Shown: positions 34,283 to 47,551, numbered from the stretch's first letter. The stretch: 64,000 bases of DNA from Pseudisothecium myosuroides (GCA_951799445.1 OX637296.1:496001-560000); one strand, 5' to 3'. Notes: generated by a model from the letters alone, not told the origin. Translations and numbers: made by a program.

Positions 34283-35787
34283 ACTTCACCTCTCTTTATT
34301 GCCGTCTGTCCTGTAAATGGCAAGCAAGACATGAATGCACAGGACAAGGGCACCAACATCCACTTGAGCAACAAGGAAAGAAGCACATAACCGTTGAACT
34401 TGTGGAATAACAACTGCAAATAGATGAGACATATTGACAGAGAGCAGAGCCTCCGGTGGCAGTAGAAGTAGGACTTCAAGTACTAAGAAGTACTGCCACT
34501 GCCGTACTGCCAGTACTTCGGAGTACCTTCGAAATGCCCTCTCCACTAGAAGTTCTAACTTGTTATAAGACGCAAAGAGAGTGGAAGATGAGCACGTGCA
34601 GGACACCAACCACTGCCAAGAATTTTGTAATGCTGAAATCTACGTGAAGGTGGGAGTCCTGTGCTTTCTAGCGAAAAGAAGACACGGCAAGACACTGCGA
34701 ACACGTTGGAGAACGAAGTTGGCACCGCAAGACCGACAGGACGGCAGAGGTCGTTCAAGCGGAACCCAAGACCAACCAATGACGACGACGGAGCTGCTAC
34801 ATCACCACCGCATGATAGCGGAAAGCCTCCTACAAGGCAACTGTGTGTGCTATTCATACAATTCTGCCAGCGAGAGAGCGTGGAAAGACGAAACCAAGAG
34901 AAGACGCCCACGTACACTGACGCTGAACCCGCTGCCACTAACGTGCAGAGGTCAATGAAAACCCTACCACGCTTGAAACATGTACCTCCCTTGCAATAAA
35001 GCCGACCAACAGAAAAAATAAGACAAGGGTGCTAGAACATACCTAAACAATCCTCCTCCGAAGTCGCTTTGTCACAGCGTCGGCGACCAAATCTCTACAG
35101 CGGTCACCACTGCAAGAAAGCCTTCTCCTCCCTTGCTCTATGGATCACGTCGCCGTCCTCTCCATGGCGGTGTGCACTGCTGTTGTCACGCAACGCACGC
35201 TTCCCTCCTCTAGCGCTTTCGCAGCCCTCATTTCTTCTACTTTGAAGCCTACTCACGAAGAACCCTAACCCGCACAGACGACGGTCCTCCCCATCTCACT
35301 TCACTGCCGTCCAACAGCGGACACCCGAACAACAGTGCTGCTTGTTTCTACAAGCATCAATTGCGGCGCATAGAACTTCCGCAATCTCACTTCCGACCAT
35401 AGCGGCAACGGTCAAAACGGCACAATTTTTCCAAACCCTACTCACCCCCGCTTGCACGACGACTACGCACAGCAATTCCAGAGAGACGAAGTGAAGACGG
35501 GTGGATGAATGTCGATGACAATGCCTCTCCAAATTTCATCCGTCCAAATTTGGATGAATGATAAGTGAAATCACGACTTCCCTGTCCAATTCTGGCTCTG
35601 CTGTCCCAACGACAGTCCTCCATTCCCATGCCACGTGTCAACATCCTTCTGACATGTCAGTTTTGAAACCCAGCTCTTTGGCGGGCACATTTATTGCAAA
35701 GGCCACGACCAGAAGACAGTTGTCCAAAGCTGAGAAGATCTGCTTTGTCATCAACGGCCACTAATGCATGTCATCGTTGCCCAATTG
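34283..35787. other. Right subterminal region and RING-gene promoter
   Basis: No clear coding exon. Holds AGTACT motifs near 34475-34525, and near 35545-35570 an inverted TTCATCC/GGATGAA pair with a direct CCAAATTT repeat. Probably promoter and leader of the leftward RING gene. Confidence 0.45.
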
Positions 35788-35810
35788 TACTCTTAGTACT
35801 GCCTAGTACT
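35788..35810. repeat. Right end of the element, inverted AGTACT block
   Basis: TACT begins at 35788, 35797 and 35807. The reverse complement of 35791-35810 matches the left block at 17 of 20 positions. Confidence 0.6.
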
Positions 35811-36395
35811 GTCTGCCGGAAGCCCAATTTCAGCCAAAACGGAACAAAAACAGCAAGTCATTCTTGCAACCACCCACATAGATATTTGAAAGAGGAAAGT
35901 AGACTTGTTGGATGCTTCGGACTGGTCTCTTACCCTATTATACCCTTGTATTTAACTCAAAAGAATTTGGTTGTATGACGTATCTTTGAAACTGCAAAAA
36001 TTGCGGTTCTCTCAGCACATATTTAGACTTTGTCTTTGCATTGTATTCCTGGATGGTGGCCAAGTCATGTACGCAAAAACACCTGAGGATGCAGTGTTGT
36101 AATTTTGGGGCCTTGAGTAAGCTCACTGAAACTGCTTGACATGAGCTTCCTTTTACAAGCAAGGACATCCAAGGACATGGATGAAACATGTAAGCCCTAG
36201 TAAATCGTGAGTGTGTTTGTCTGATCTAGTCCCATTTCATTTTCTCCATATATTTCATGCCCATCCATATGTGTGTAGGTGGCTTTTTATTGGATATCAC
36301 TACTCCCGATGGAGTCTGTTTTTCAAATTGGGATCGTACAAGTTTGGATCAACCCATGTGGAAAGATTGACATACTCAACAGCGGGAACCATCTG
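35811..36395. other. Intergenic, no gene seen
   Basis: Right flank of the element and upstream region of the 36753 locus. No exon recognised. Confidence 0.4.
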
Positions 36396-36580
36396 TGGCA
36401 CACGTACTGGCTTCTATTTTGAAACTAGTGTGTAGGTGAACCTTTCTTGTATGCAACTGCAGTGTAACAGGCGGTCTTGATGTAGGAACACTCTCTGGCA
36501 CACGCACTGGCTTCTATTTTGAAACTAGTGTGTCAGTGAACCTTTCTTGTATGCAACTGCAGTGCAAGAGGCGGTTTTTA
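36396..36580 (+). repeat. 100-bp tandem duplication upstream of the 36753 locus
   Basis: Two copies of about 85 bp start with TGGCACACG at 36396 and 36496, an exact period of 100 bp. They share CTTCTATTTTGAAACTAGTG and CTTGTATGCAACTGCAGTG. The paralogue at 11607 also has a tandem duplication just upstream, but of unrelated sequence. Confidence 0.9.
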
Positions 36581-36752
36581 TGTGTCTTTTTGTGGGCAAC
36601 TATGGTTCCAGCTCACATTCCAAGGCACATGCATACTTTTGAGCCTTCACGGTTGTTGTTTTTGTGCTCCTCGTTTCTTTTGTGAGTGAAATGTTGTCTC
36701 TAGCATTGCTCCATTCCTCCAGGATTCAAGCTCCATCTTCTTCCTCACAAAG

Positions 36753-37946
36753 ATGACGACACGCACGTATGCAGGTCCTTCCGGAGTACAGGTTGGCCGA
36801 TTTACACTTGTCACAAACTGGATTTGGGAGTTGCTCTTGAAGAACACGTCGGGTAGAAAGCTTGTTGGTACGGTTTCAGTGAGTGGTTGCTTCCCGTTTC
36901 CAATGGACACACAACGTCTCAACCAAATGATCATGGTTAGGGAATTGACCGACATGGTGGAGGATTGCAATGAGCTTATCGATGTGGACAGGGCTTTCGG
37001 TTTTCTCAGAGGCTTGCTCAAAACACTTGTCCGAAGTGATCTGGTGAATGATGAGCAGTCCAAGTGGGGACCGGGTTTCCAGCAGTTTACGTTGGGGTCA
37101 GATGAAGTTCAGATACCAATCGAGGAGTTGTTGGCTCAAATGACGGAAGAAAGCGATGAGGAAGTGAGGAAGATTTTTTGTAACTTCACTAGCTTTGTGT
37201 GGGATCTCTTCGGACCCCTTGCATTGGATGGCATCTCTGCAGGTTTCGTATCTCGGGTTGAAAGAGCTGCGCTGGTCGTGCCCCATGCTGCACAAGACCT
37301 GCATGACGAGGAATTGGAGAATATTGGGCGGGATATTGAAGGACTTCATCAAGAGCACAGGCAGTTGGTTGAGCTGCTTGGTGACCACAAGAAGTTGTAT
37401 GAAAACATGGCGGCACTCAATTGCGCAGGTCCGGGAAGGAAGTTGGGGATCAGTGACAGCGTATTACAGCAGGCAAACACGATTTCCCAAAAATTCGTGC
37501 CCACACCCTCTCCTTTGGAGTCTGTTGTCCTATTGCCTAGTGGCTCCCCAGAGTTTGCATCAGGGTCGAAGTCGATTGCACGCTCCCCTCCTTTGGATTC
37601 TGACGCCACAGATACTGTTATCATTGGCGCTACTCCGGTGTAGAGATTTGGACCCACAACGTTGGGGTCCAAATTTCTTGCAAGGGGCGGTGCGAGGGGT
37701 GCTAATGTCAGTCAAGCGCTTTTGAAGGGGAATAAAAGGTTGTTCAAGGAGTTCTCGGTTATGGAGGACCGGGCTTTTGGAGCGGGTTTAGTATCGTTTG
37801 GAGAGAACGATCTCAAAGGAATTCTTCAGGCCAAGAAAATCACACTTGAAGGACGTATTGTGAGTGATCTTCAGGAGAACCTCCGGACATGCAAGCCGGG
37901 AACAGATTTGTATGCTGCGTGGAAGCGATGTGGGGGATCAGCTTGA
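36753..37946 (+). pseudogene. Telobox/Myb-family paralogue with one in-frame TAG
   Basis: One frame runs from ATG 36753 to TGA 37946, interrupted only by a TAG at 37641-37643. Before the stop are 296 residues of the family's N-terminal helical domain (NWIWELLLKNTSGRKL, MVRELTDMVEDCNELIDV, FVWDLFGPLAL) and a Ser-rich linker. After it comes a SANT/Myb-like domain (FSVMEDRAFGAGLVSFGEND) with a degenerate third helix (VSDLQENLRT) that lacks the telobox. It is closer to the copy at 7501 than to the intact 11607 gene. The stop lies about 25 aligned residues beyond the TAG of the 7501 copy, so the two stops are independent. It could also be a functional gene for the N-terminal domain alone, truncated at 296 residues. 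Confidence 0.7.
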
Positions 37947-40227
37947 GTTCAATGTCTGTAGTAGCAGGTTTAGGATTTAGGGACTTCAAAGAGTTGAGGT
38001 AGTTGTTCATGATTGTTGCCTTAGAAGTCACCATATCGAGTCTTGATCAGGCAGATGTCCCCCATAATTGACAGATAAAAAAATTTGAACAACTTTGGAT
38101 TCATTTCATATTTCGCGACATAACTCCAAAGTTTTGATGGTTTTGTCATGAACTCTCGTGTGTTGTTACACCCTAAACCCTTTTGCACCATCTGGGAGAG
38201 GAGATGCTACAATAGGTTGTACGTCAAGTGGAGCCTGTCTTCATCTCTAAGCACTTCATTGGGGAGCAAGTTTGTTTCTCACTCTTTGATCTGGTTGCTA
38301 TACAGTATGTTGATGAAGGATTCTTGTCCTGTTGAATCTTTATTTCTTTTGGGTTGTCATTATAGCATTTGAATCAGATTAGCCCTAAAGCAAAGAGTCT
38401 TTGCTCATTGGATTTTTTGCAAAATTAAAAAAATAAGGAGACTAGCTACTTTCCTATACCACAATTTTTATGGAATTGGCAAATTTTGTACTCCTCATGT
38501 GGCAACTTGGTTGTTTGTTGTAGCATATGTCAATTGGGTTTTTCATTGAGTGTTTGAGCTTTATGAAAGCACATGGTTGACAAAATCAGCAAGTTGTGAT
38601 TTGTTGGCCACCCAAGTGTCATTGCAGCCCACAATTGTGAGCTTCATCAGGGAAGAATAGATTCCAATGATCTTTCATTGGATGGTTCGTGGGAAATACT
38701 GTCATGGAGTGTCAGAGTTGCATTGTAAGTTGTGACGTGCATAAGTAAGTGTACTTATCATGGCATCCAAAAAATGCCTTGTTATTGGAAAGAGATGTTT
38801 CCTTGATTATTGAATTTGATGTAATTTTGTGATGCAGGTGAAGGAGCCAAGTCATCAACTATTTGACCGGTGCACAAGCCTTTCCAAATGATGGAAAATA
38901 CTGCTAAAGATGAGGGAAAAATGTGTCTTAATCCTTCCTTGTAGGATACAGGTCATTTTGTTAGAAAATACATATAAGGGACTAGAAGGTGCCAAGATTG
39001 TCACACATGATGCATTATCTCCAAGTTTGTAGAGGAAAAAGAATTTCTGTGAACAAACAATAATTATACATGCCCATTAACCTGATTCGGAGTTCATTCT
39101 TGAAACTAATGCACAACAAACTCCTCTTTCCTACTTGCATCCACAATTTTTTTCATACTCACTTGCTGAATAGGGGTTTAAGAAAATCTTGTGAAGACTT
39201 CTTGATTGAATACAAAGGTGAATGACAGATTCCATTTCCTTGATAATGAGTGGGATTAGAGAACTCTGCCAGACATTCTTGCACACCTTCAAATCAATAT
39301 CTTCCATCTATCAAGGATCTATCATCTTTCTCTCCTCGTTATAATTTCCTTCAAAAGCCTGCTCAACACGCAGCGCTCAGATCTCCACTCCAGGCCTACA
39401 CTGAGATGCTAAACCTAACTCTATTGAAGCAATTTACTTTGCCAACTAGCTCATCCTTGGTGCTGTTATAAGTGGTGATCACCCGTCACCTGCCATTCCA
39501 AATCGTAAGGTCTTACATGATGAAGATTAAAGCCCAAATGTCAAAAGCAACCCGACACACTGGTCTCGTAGCCTACTCGACAAACTAAGCAAGTGGATAA
39601 AAAACCGTAAGTATGCTTTCATATCAGTCAGTGAGAAGAGAAAAATACCAGAATTCCATCGGGCGCAAGCAACTTGCACACAGATTTCCAATACTGAATC
39701 CTACGGCCAGTTGAAATATTGTCTAGAAACCTACTTACAAGGTGCACAGCAGTCCTAGAAGTCAGATCGACCCGAAGCCAAAAAACACAAAATTCACAAA
39801 AATCCATTTGATAGGGGTATATTCTTGAAATATGTGCTTGAGAGACACACACAACAAAAAGGGACAATGACCTCAGAATGACCACGATCTCGTTGTTCAA
39901 TGTCCCAGGATAGAATCCATCATCATGATAGATTCAATACTAGTAAGCCACTGCCACCACTTCATAGTAGAATGATAACAGTCCTATGCACTCATATACC
40001 TGCCATTCAATGCTCACGCAAACGGATGAAATCTCCTCGCTCTGCACATTCCAATCGGCGGGCAAAACAGATAGCTTCTCCTATCGAGCAACGGTGTTGT
40101 TGACTTCGTCACTTTCACATCCACCGCGATACCAACTTTTCAAACCACTGCAAGCCCACAAGAGTGAGAGTTCAAGAGAAGAAATTGCAACATCGTGGTT
40201 ACAGATTTCGTGTTTTTTAGTACTTAC
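37947..40227. other. Intergenic, no gene recognised
   Basis: Mostly A/T-rich. Exons of the hexokinase pseudogene downstream of 40228 on the minus strand are expected here, but I cannot find them. Confidence 0.4.
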
Positions 40228-40735
40228 TTGGGCTCCAGGATTCACACTTTCGTTGTCCACCTCATCAGCAAATGTCCAGGGCAGCCAAGCTGTTCGGAAG
40301 TTGCCCTACTCTGAGTTGATGACCTGCAATTCATGTTGACGATGACAACAACTTTGAAACTCCACTTCTCATTTTTCAATCCCCTTCTGTATCATAAAAT
40401 ATGAACAGGTGCTCTCATCCCAAATAAGCAAGGATTTGTATATCATTTGAAGGCAATCCATAATCTAAGAATGCATAAGTTGATTCCTAAGTGAGATCGA
40501 TAGCCTTGTCTGATACCTCAGCTCTCCGGAGACTCTCAAGATAATTGCCACAACAATAGCAGGATAGGCAAGAAACTTACCGTCTCCCTCGACTGGGGAA
40601 GGGTTCAATCCATTTCTTCACAGCGTCCTCTCGTTCCACGTAACAAGCATTCGTCCCTGTTCCAAGGATGGAACCAATCATTGTCTCTTCCTGAAAATTG
40701 TACTTGTCCCCCGACCGACGTGCGCTCAGTATCAC
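40228..40735 (-). pseudogene. HXK-like: Hexokinase fragment, two exons, one nonsense codon
   Basis: Hexokinase phosphorylates glucose to glucose-6-phosphate. Exon 40735-40581 encodes MIGSILGTGTNACYVERE and AVKKW, the adenosine/phosphate-binding GTGTNACYVE block of plant hexokinases. Exon 40323-40228 continues with VINSE, a TAG, then GNFRTAWLPW and ESVNPGAQ. This matches the family phrase VINMEWGNF with the Trp codon changed to TAG (40308-40306). Splice sites are intact (GTAAGT donors at both exons). The rest of the roughly 500-residue enzyme is not found. DNA-level copy, since introns are kept. Confidence 0.8.
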
Positions 40736-43700
40736 CTGTAGGTTTCACCCCTGAATCAGGCAAAGGATGCATGATGCATCTAGTTTACTTCTTGTAACTG
40801 ACCTCTCCAGTGACTTCTTGGAAATGATATTTCTTGTAACTTATCTCTAGCAACATAGCATTGAGAAGTTCACATTAAATCCTAACACGCCATCTTTCGC
40901 AAAACCTAAAATCAAAAGTCATCTCATCTGATAATTTCTGGTGCCTGCAAAGAAGCATGTATTCCTCGGAGCCGAAGTGCTCACCCTCGAGCCCTCTAGC
41001 AGATCTTCGTCTTGGTGATGCCTTTGAGCATGGAGGCCCATCCATCCTTCAAAGTAAATTGCCTTCCATTATGCATCGCTACAGCAGGCTCCCTTGCTGA
41101 TCAGCACCCCTCCACCTTCACCTCAAAGTCACTCCACAATTAATCTCAACCCCTGATTCAGGTTTCAAAACAACAACCCTACCCTCAAAAATTCACCGAA
41201 ATAACCACGCAATCGACCCTGAATCACTCCCAAACTCGTAGGGACACCGCTTCAATCACAACACTAACCAACCCTCTGCTGCCCTATCACCGCCCCCAAT
41301 CAGCCCGAAAACAAAAACATGTACTCCGCCAAAATCCCAAATTGCATTAAAACTCGGTCCACCCCGAACCCATGCAACCTTTGTCTACCTCTTTCAACTC
41401 GGGGTGTGCTTCCCGGCAAATCAAGCCAAGAACGCACATGCACAGGATCGAGAGGATCGAATCAGATCCCGCTGAGAACACGTCGGCCTGCAATACTTTT
41501 GCTGACCATAAATGCGTCGGAGCCACAAATACAATTACATTTAGACAATTCCCACCGAACGCTAAACTTAGGACACGGTTTTCCAATACCATAATCTTTT
41601 CCAACCGGTGCTGTTTCCATTTCACAATTTGATCATTACCCGAGTTGTAATAAAGAATAAAAATTCAGCAAATAGATAAACATTTGGGTGAAAATTCAGA
41701 CATGAAAAGAACCAGCAAATACATGCAAGCAGTACTTGAAGCGTAATTCATGGCCTAACTAAATGCACCTTGGAAATGCTGGCTAACAAAACCGAATCAT
41801 CCTACAGCACACCATTAATCCTACATGCAGGAATTGATGAATAGTAGTTGAAGAAACTTTACCACTGAACTCCCTGCAACGACCTTACTATTTTTCGTTA
41901 CGACAGTTATTCACGGCTCTCCTACACGCTTTGGAAAGGAGGAGATAAGTTCAAAAAGAGTCCGTTAAATACAAATGAATAAAAGGATTACCAAGGATCA
42001 CCTGCAGTCAAGTTTAGAACAATGAAATTGTACCTAATGTCCGCAATGCCTCCAATATGCTCAAACCACTCGGGAGCTTCTCCCAACTGCAACAAGGTCA
42101 CAACAGTAATACTTTGACAGGAAAATTGTTCATGCTCCAATGCTCACAGCATTAATTCACCCAACATGTTCGGAGCACAAATATTCACACCCTATTCTCA
42201 AACAAGCTGCAACCCTGCAGTAAGTACACACCCGACCATGGTGAACCTGAATTGCACACACCTGACAAATATTGTCAAATCAAAACCCCAAAAGAACTCG
42301 ACGCTGGAATAGTACCAGCCCAATTTTGAGATACAAATCCAGAATTCAAAATCCAAAACATGAACAACAAGATGATACGCACCAGCAAGTTGGAGATATC
42401 GATCTCTGATGCTTGAGTACCATAGTCAAACACAAACCTTCAGCCACATTTTGAATCTCCTACAAGATGACATCCATCAGACACTTCCGAACCAAAAATC
42501 ATTCAAGGACAAGGAAGTGAAGCCATGCCTCATTCAGAATATCAGAAAAATCATTCATCCTTCCAATGATGCATTTTCACACGTCAGGATGATGGAAGAG
42601 AACATACCCAAAGAAGTATCTGTTTGATTAGGTGCGTTTTCAGGAGGTTTGGACACATGCAACCACATCCGATCACTTGAAAGATCCAGATTCAAACACA
42701 GAGCATACTCCATGCTTTCAATCAATCGCCCTCTGATCGAAGTTGCAAAGCCACTGCATGACATCCATACAAATCAGATAGGACCGCACCAAGGTAAATT
42801 TCAAGGAGAAAAGAGTCACATGTAGAAAAGAGTCGCACAAAGGAATTGATGTGCGTGCAAGGACCGATTGCTCTGAGGAGTTGAGTACGAAACACCAGAT
42901 GAATACAACAGAAGACTCCCATTGTGTGTACCATTGTAGTTATATGGGACCCCAGATGTCAAACCAAAAAGCAAGTTATAGGGTCCTCTTGTGGTAGGGT
43001 TGGCATACAAGCGTGAAATCAACTAAGCCAGCTCCAACAACTGCAAACGCCGTTGCTTGCAACCCTAAACCAAAATCACTAGTACCGTTTAACCCTAAAT
43101 CCATCGCAGTAGCGCCTCCCTGGAAATTGCAAAAACGGAGCCTAATCCCCGCTTAAGCTCTGTCCATACAACATCCTAAAAAACAGCACATGACTTACAG
43201 GAGTTGGTCCAAAAGTGTTGCATGGTGCCTGACAGCATTGGATTATCACCTGCAGCTCGCAGTCCTGGTAACCATCCCTGCACGCCCAAAGTAATTCATC
43301 AGTCAAATACTAGGGTGAAAAAACATGATTCGATTCAGTTGAAGCATGCAATAGTTGAATAAACATGTCTTCAAGCCTACATAAATTGAAGCCTCAAGGT
43401 AACTCAATTGCAAAACACGCAAAGAACTACAAGCTCGTGGCCCCGCAAGGATGCTCATTTTCTAGCACCACTGGTTAATGAGTAAGCTCGTAGAAATACT
43501 TGGATGTTGGTAATTGTCGTCGTCGGTATCTTCTTGGATTCAAATGCTGATATGACCAATCTGTATCTGCAAGACATACCATCACAATTGAAATCAATTA
43601 ACCAGTAGCCATGAAACGAACTTCAGTGCCCTGTGGGTTCTGGACACCTGCTAAGCACTACACCCTGGGATGCGATTCAATACATTGGGCCATTGTTGCC

Positions 43701-45069
43701 ATGGACTCACTAGTGTCTAAGAGACCCGATTTCCAGCATCCCCACAATTTTCACCAAACCCAACCTGCAAAGGCGGTTGAACTGAAATCACAGCACGATA
43801 GGCTCTTGCATCTGCTAGAAAGCTTTCCGAATCTGTGGACAAAGACTCCTCTGCGCTCAGTTGCTCCCACGAAAGAAGAGCGCCTCAAACCCTAGCAATC
43901 CACGGAAGGCAACGTCCACCCTTTTCGTCGATACCCGGAATTTGTGAGCAGGGTATATGGCGGGTATACGGGATTGGTCCGGGTAATGGTGAGTGAGGTT
44001 ACCCTGATATTACCATAATCGTGAGCTTAAGCTCAAGGATTTGTGCTTTCCGCCTGGATCGACGCGCGTTCGTTCCGTGCTGATCCTGTCTTGCCGTTGA
44101 TTTTGCGCGCTCGGCATTCCATTTTTGAAAGTGGAAGTCATCCCTGAACCCTGAAACCCTCAAGAGCGGAAGCTATGATGGGGATGGAAGAAGGCGACGA
44201 CGACGTTGCACTGGTACACGAGGGTTTAGGGTCCATGCGCTGCGTAAACCCCTGCATGCGTGCGTGATCTATGATGTAATTCTCTGGGAGAAGGATCTTG
44301 GCGCCATCGTAATCTGCCGGTGTTCTTTGAGCTACGGCTTGGTTCGCGTTTGCGTTGTTTCTCTCGTTTGGGTAGTAGAATGGATGGACGCTGGAATGCA
44401 TTCCGTTGCAGAAGACGTTGTGGTATGGCGCGTGCAGTGAAGGAGAGGTGTGGCAAGAAAGCTACGGGATGCATGACAAGTCCAAGCAAGAAAACCGTGT
44501 GGCTACAACCCCGATGAAGGGTGCGGTGAATTTCAATTTCTACCCTGACCTTGAAGCGACTTCGTGAGGTACCTTTGATTCGTGGAATTCTTTGCGGAAT
44601 TGTTGTAGTTGCCTTGCTGTCGCTTGAGTGTATTTCAAGTATTTAGGGTTGGGCATGCAGATGAATCTAATTGTGGTAATGGATGCCACAGGCCTCCTGC
44701 GAGACCGGAAGTGAGGAACTTGTGAAGGATTCACTTGATGTTATTCTCGATTTCAACAACCATCCGCCCTTGTTATGTGCCCGTGAGTATTTCCTTACTT
44801 ATTTTTCTGTGAATATGTCATAACAAATATGTTGATGGTAAATATTGTTGCGCCTCTAGACCCCTGTATAATCCTATCGATAATGTAAAAAACGATGAAT
44901 TTGTAAATTTTGTGGTAGCAGGTTTGCACATGGACGTGGAGGTGAAGTATTTTGAAGCTGGGTTTAGGGTTTAGGGTCCTGATTCTTACATTCTAGTGCT
45001 TCCAAAATGGATGTTCACGTGCTGCGGTTTTAGGGTTGAGAAGAGGAGCAGCTTTCCTGTAGCCTTGTT
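40736..45069. other. Decayed region with unassigned exon-like pieces
   Basis: Possible old exons on the minus strand: about 42090-42035 (LGEAPEWFEHIGGIADIR, flanked by AG and GT) and about 43280-43200 (LGVQGWLPGLRAAG). On the plus strand, about 44450-44566 reads WQESYGMHDKSKQENRVATT and then NFNFYPDLEATS. I cannot name these. No intact gene is seen. Confidence 0.3.
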
Positions 45070-45470
45070 TATTTTTGGGACTCTCTTGTAGATGCTGGCA
45101 ACAACAATTGCATCGGCTCATTGGCCCGAGCCAATTACGGTGCCAATGACATTGATTTTCCAGGAGGGAAAGCCACTGGAAGATCTGCAATGGGCGAACA
45201 GTTGCAGATATGGTGGGTATGAAACCCTGATCCACATGCGGAAATCTGCCTTGCCTCCATAAGAATCCGACTATGTAATCAAATTGCCAGTCAGGCTTGA
45301 CATTTGTTTTCCACGTCCTTTGTAATTGAAATTCTCTCTTCTTCAGATTCCTTTTGGGCTTTTGAGTCCTTGCTATCAATGATTCCTTCAGTGGTTATTC
45401 AAGAAGAACCTTACTTCTTGGTACAGAAATGGATGTCAAGTAAGTCTTATCATGGGTTGATTGGTTACAG

Positions 45471-46886
45471 GCTTCCTAGCGCGAGCTGCCGGTGCTTGTG
45501 GATGCTGAGCATTTAAGGGAAGGTCTTGATGATATGCTGACTTATGCTACTTATATTGTAGCGTCTTCCAAATTTCCACAGGTAATTCTTTTTGCAAAGG
45601 TTTATTGCTTGTATATTCTTTGTACCGATTGTAATCATTTTGTCTATAGTAATGATTGACCTTCTGAATACATACACTGCTTCTGCAAAAAATCTTCTAA
45701 TCCCTTAAAGTTTATGTCTCAGACATAAACTCCAACAGTAGCAGAGGCGCTACTCAAAATGATGTTGCGACTTCCCCGACTCAAGTTCGTGATTGTGACC
45801 CTTGGATCATCTGGCTGCATTGTGCTGGAGAGACTCACTCCAGGTTATCTCATGTTTTACGCCTCATGTGTTGTCTCTGACAAAAATATTGACTTGAATT
45901 GGCATCTCTATATTGATAGGTTTCGTGCCCTTTTTCCTCAAGTCATGTTGCTCTTCTTTCACAGAATCTTCTAATGCTGGAGTTGAAGACGGTTTAGTTG
46001 ATGCGAACTCGCTTCTCCAGTCTCTATCGGAGGATGCAGACAAGCTCTGTGGCTTGCTTCCTACTGCTGTCTCGTCAAAGGTCAGAATTTGTACTACTTA
46101 TGCCTAGAGAATCTGGAACAGGGAAAACGAAAGATTGTGAAAAATATTCATGTTGCCACTGAAAGCTTGTTGCAGGTCTGTAAATTAAGCAGTGTGGGCA
46201 TTAAGAATACCATTCAACAAATTTGGGCAAGAATTATTGTCGGGACAGCGGAGGCGATTCCACCGTCAGAGCTTGTGGATACAACTGGGGCTGGTGATGG
46301 CTTTGTTGGTGGTGTGATGCATGGTATGGACCATCAGTTTTCCTCTTTTTTTGTGTATACCACTGATTTTTATGCTAAATTTTGTTATGCTGTTTGCTCA
46401 TCCGTAGTGGTTCTCATTCTATATACTAGTTATAGTAATCTAGACAATATGGGATGGATAATGGGGGAACCACTGGACTGAGCATTGTGTCCATTTGTGG
46501 AATTATTGCTTGTGCGTTGCAGGTATTCTGGCTGGATTGTCTCCTGAAAGACTGCTTGCACTTGGAGCAACAATGGCAAGCATCTTTGAACTTGATCCAC
46601 GATTGGGGACTGTAAAGAACATGCTCACATATATGTTTGAAATTTCAGATGAATGAACTTGATTTCTTTGATTTGCATTTGAATTCCCTTTCTTTGATGT
46701 GGCCGTCTGATTGCATACCTGTAGTCCTGCTGCGCATAGAAGATTGTGCATTCTCCAAGTTAAAAAATGCTCAGCAACTAAAGTTCGGTGTTCTTTGTCT
46801 GACAGGGTGCTACGAGTTGTGGTGCTCTTGGAGCCTGCCCTGGCCTTCCTTATCGAATGGACAATCAAATTGTCTCTCTTGAGTAG
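45471..46886 (+). pseudogene. PfkB-family sugar kinase, 3' half, nested in GDSL intron 1
   Basis: Exons 45471-45581, 45723-45843, 45965-46080, 46176-46323, 46523-46575 and 46806-46886 join in phase. They encode ELPVLVDAEHLREGLDDMLT, LKFVIVTLGSSGCIVLER, GTAEAIPPSELVDTTGAGDG, then ALGACPGLPYRM. This matches a plant PfkB carbohydrate kinase of the ribokinase superfamily. The DTTGAGD motif with the catalytic Asp is kept. A TAG at 45477-45479 (Arg/Lys expected) and a TAA at 45726-45728 interrupt it, and the N-terminal substrate-binding half is missing. The last intron uses a GC donor (ATG|GCAAGC). The good preservation of later exons suggests recent loss. Confidence 0.8.
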
Positions 46887-47551
46887 AATAGGTCTTGGTC
46901 TTCTTGTTTCTGTCAGTTACAATCTGCAAGAGAAGAAGGATTACACTCTGGTCCTAGACCAGCATGAACAACCAATCTGTTTAGAGTAGTTTTCCTAAGT
47001 ACGCCACATTCTTGCATCACATTGCCCAATCTCTTGCAAATGGACAGATTCAAGTTCTTGATGTTGCAAGTTTATGTGCTTGTCTGATGTTGACCTGCAT
47101 GCTTCATTTATTTGATGTGGATCATCCTACTCAAGAATCAGATACCTTGCCATTCATCCTTGCTGAATGTTGATTGTTCAGGATGCAATGAATGATGTAT
47201 TTCAACTTGCAGTTCCGTTCTTGGGAATTCCTTTCGGACCTGTATTCTGGACCCTGCTGCGAAGGGCGAGGCGATTCTCCAAGGGGTGAACTGTGCATCA
47301 GGAAGAGCAGGGATTCTTGACTTCACTGGCTGCACTTCTGTAAGTTTTAGATTTGGTAGATAGAAACTTCCCTTTGGGGTCATTTGTGATGTGGATTGAA
47401 GTTGTCAAGGTGAATACGGAGATTATTCAACTTGGATTGACTATTAAACAAGTAAGTCTTTGTGGTTGGGATTGCAGGTGAACCGAATTCCTATGAGGGA
47501 GCAGATCAATTTGGTTGAGAGTTGCGCCCAAATTCTCAGTTTGAAATTCTC

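Larger units (their letters stand above)
22406..35810. mobile_element. 13.4-kb DNA transposon carrying transposase, SET methyltransferase and RING genes
   Basis: The ends share an inverted 20-bp block. AGTACTCTACAGTACTAAGA lies at 22406-22425, and AGTACTAGGCAGTACTAAGA lies on the minus strand at 35810-35791, with 3 mismatches. The exact termini and target duplication are not resolved. Inside, a DDE-like transposase gene points right (22742-27140). A SET-domain gene and a coiled-coil/RING gene point left, so transposase and SET are tail to tail and the two outer promoters lie next to the ends. AGTACT clusters recur inside, near 24570, 27200-27380, 30000-30140 and 34480-34520. The interval is richer in G+C than its surroundings. 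All three genes have well-formed introns and mostly intact frames, which suggests recent activity. I know of no described transposon with this gene set, but I could not search. Confidence 0.7.

Noticed and set aside
22406..35810. Element as a KDZ/Zisupton or Mutator-type transposon
   Set aside because: The transposase motifs (HIDFAENY, SDGCSSQFK, GHGKGEWDG) do not match those I know for these superfamilies, so I leave it unassigned.
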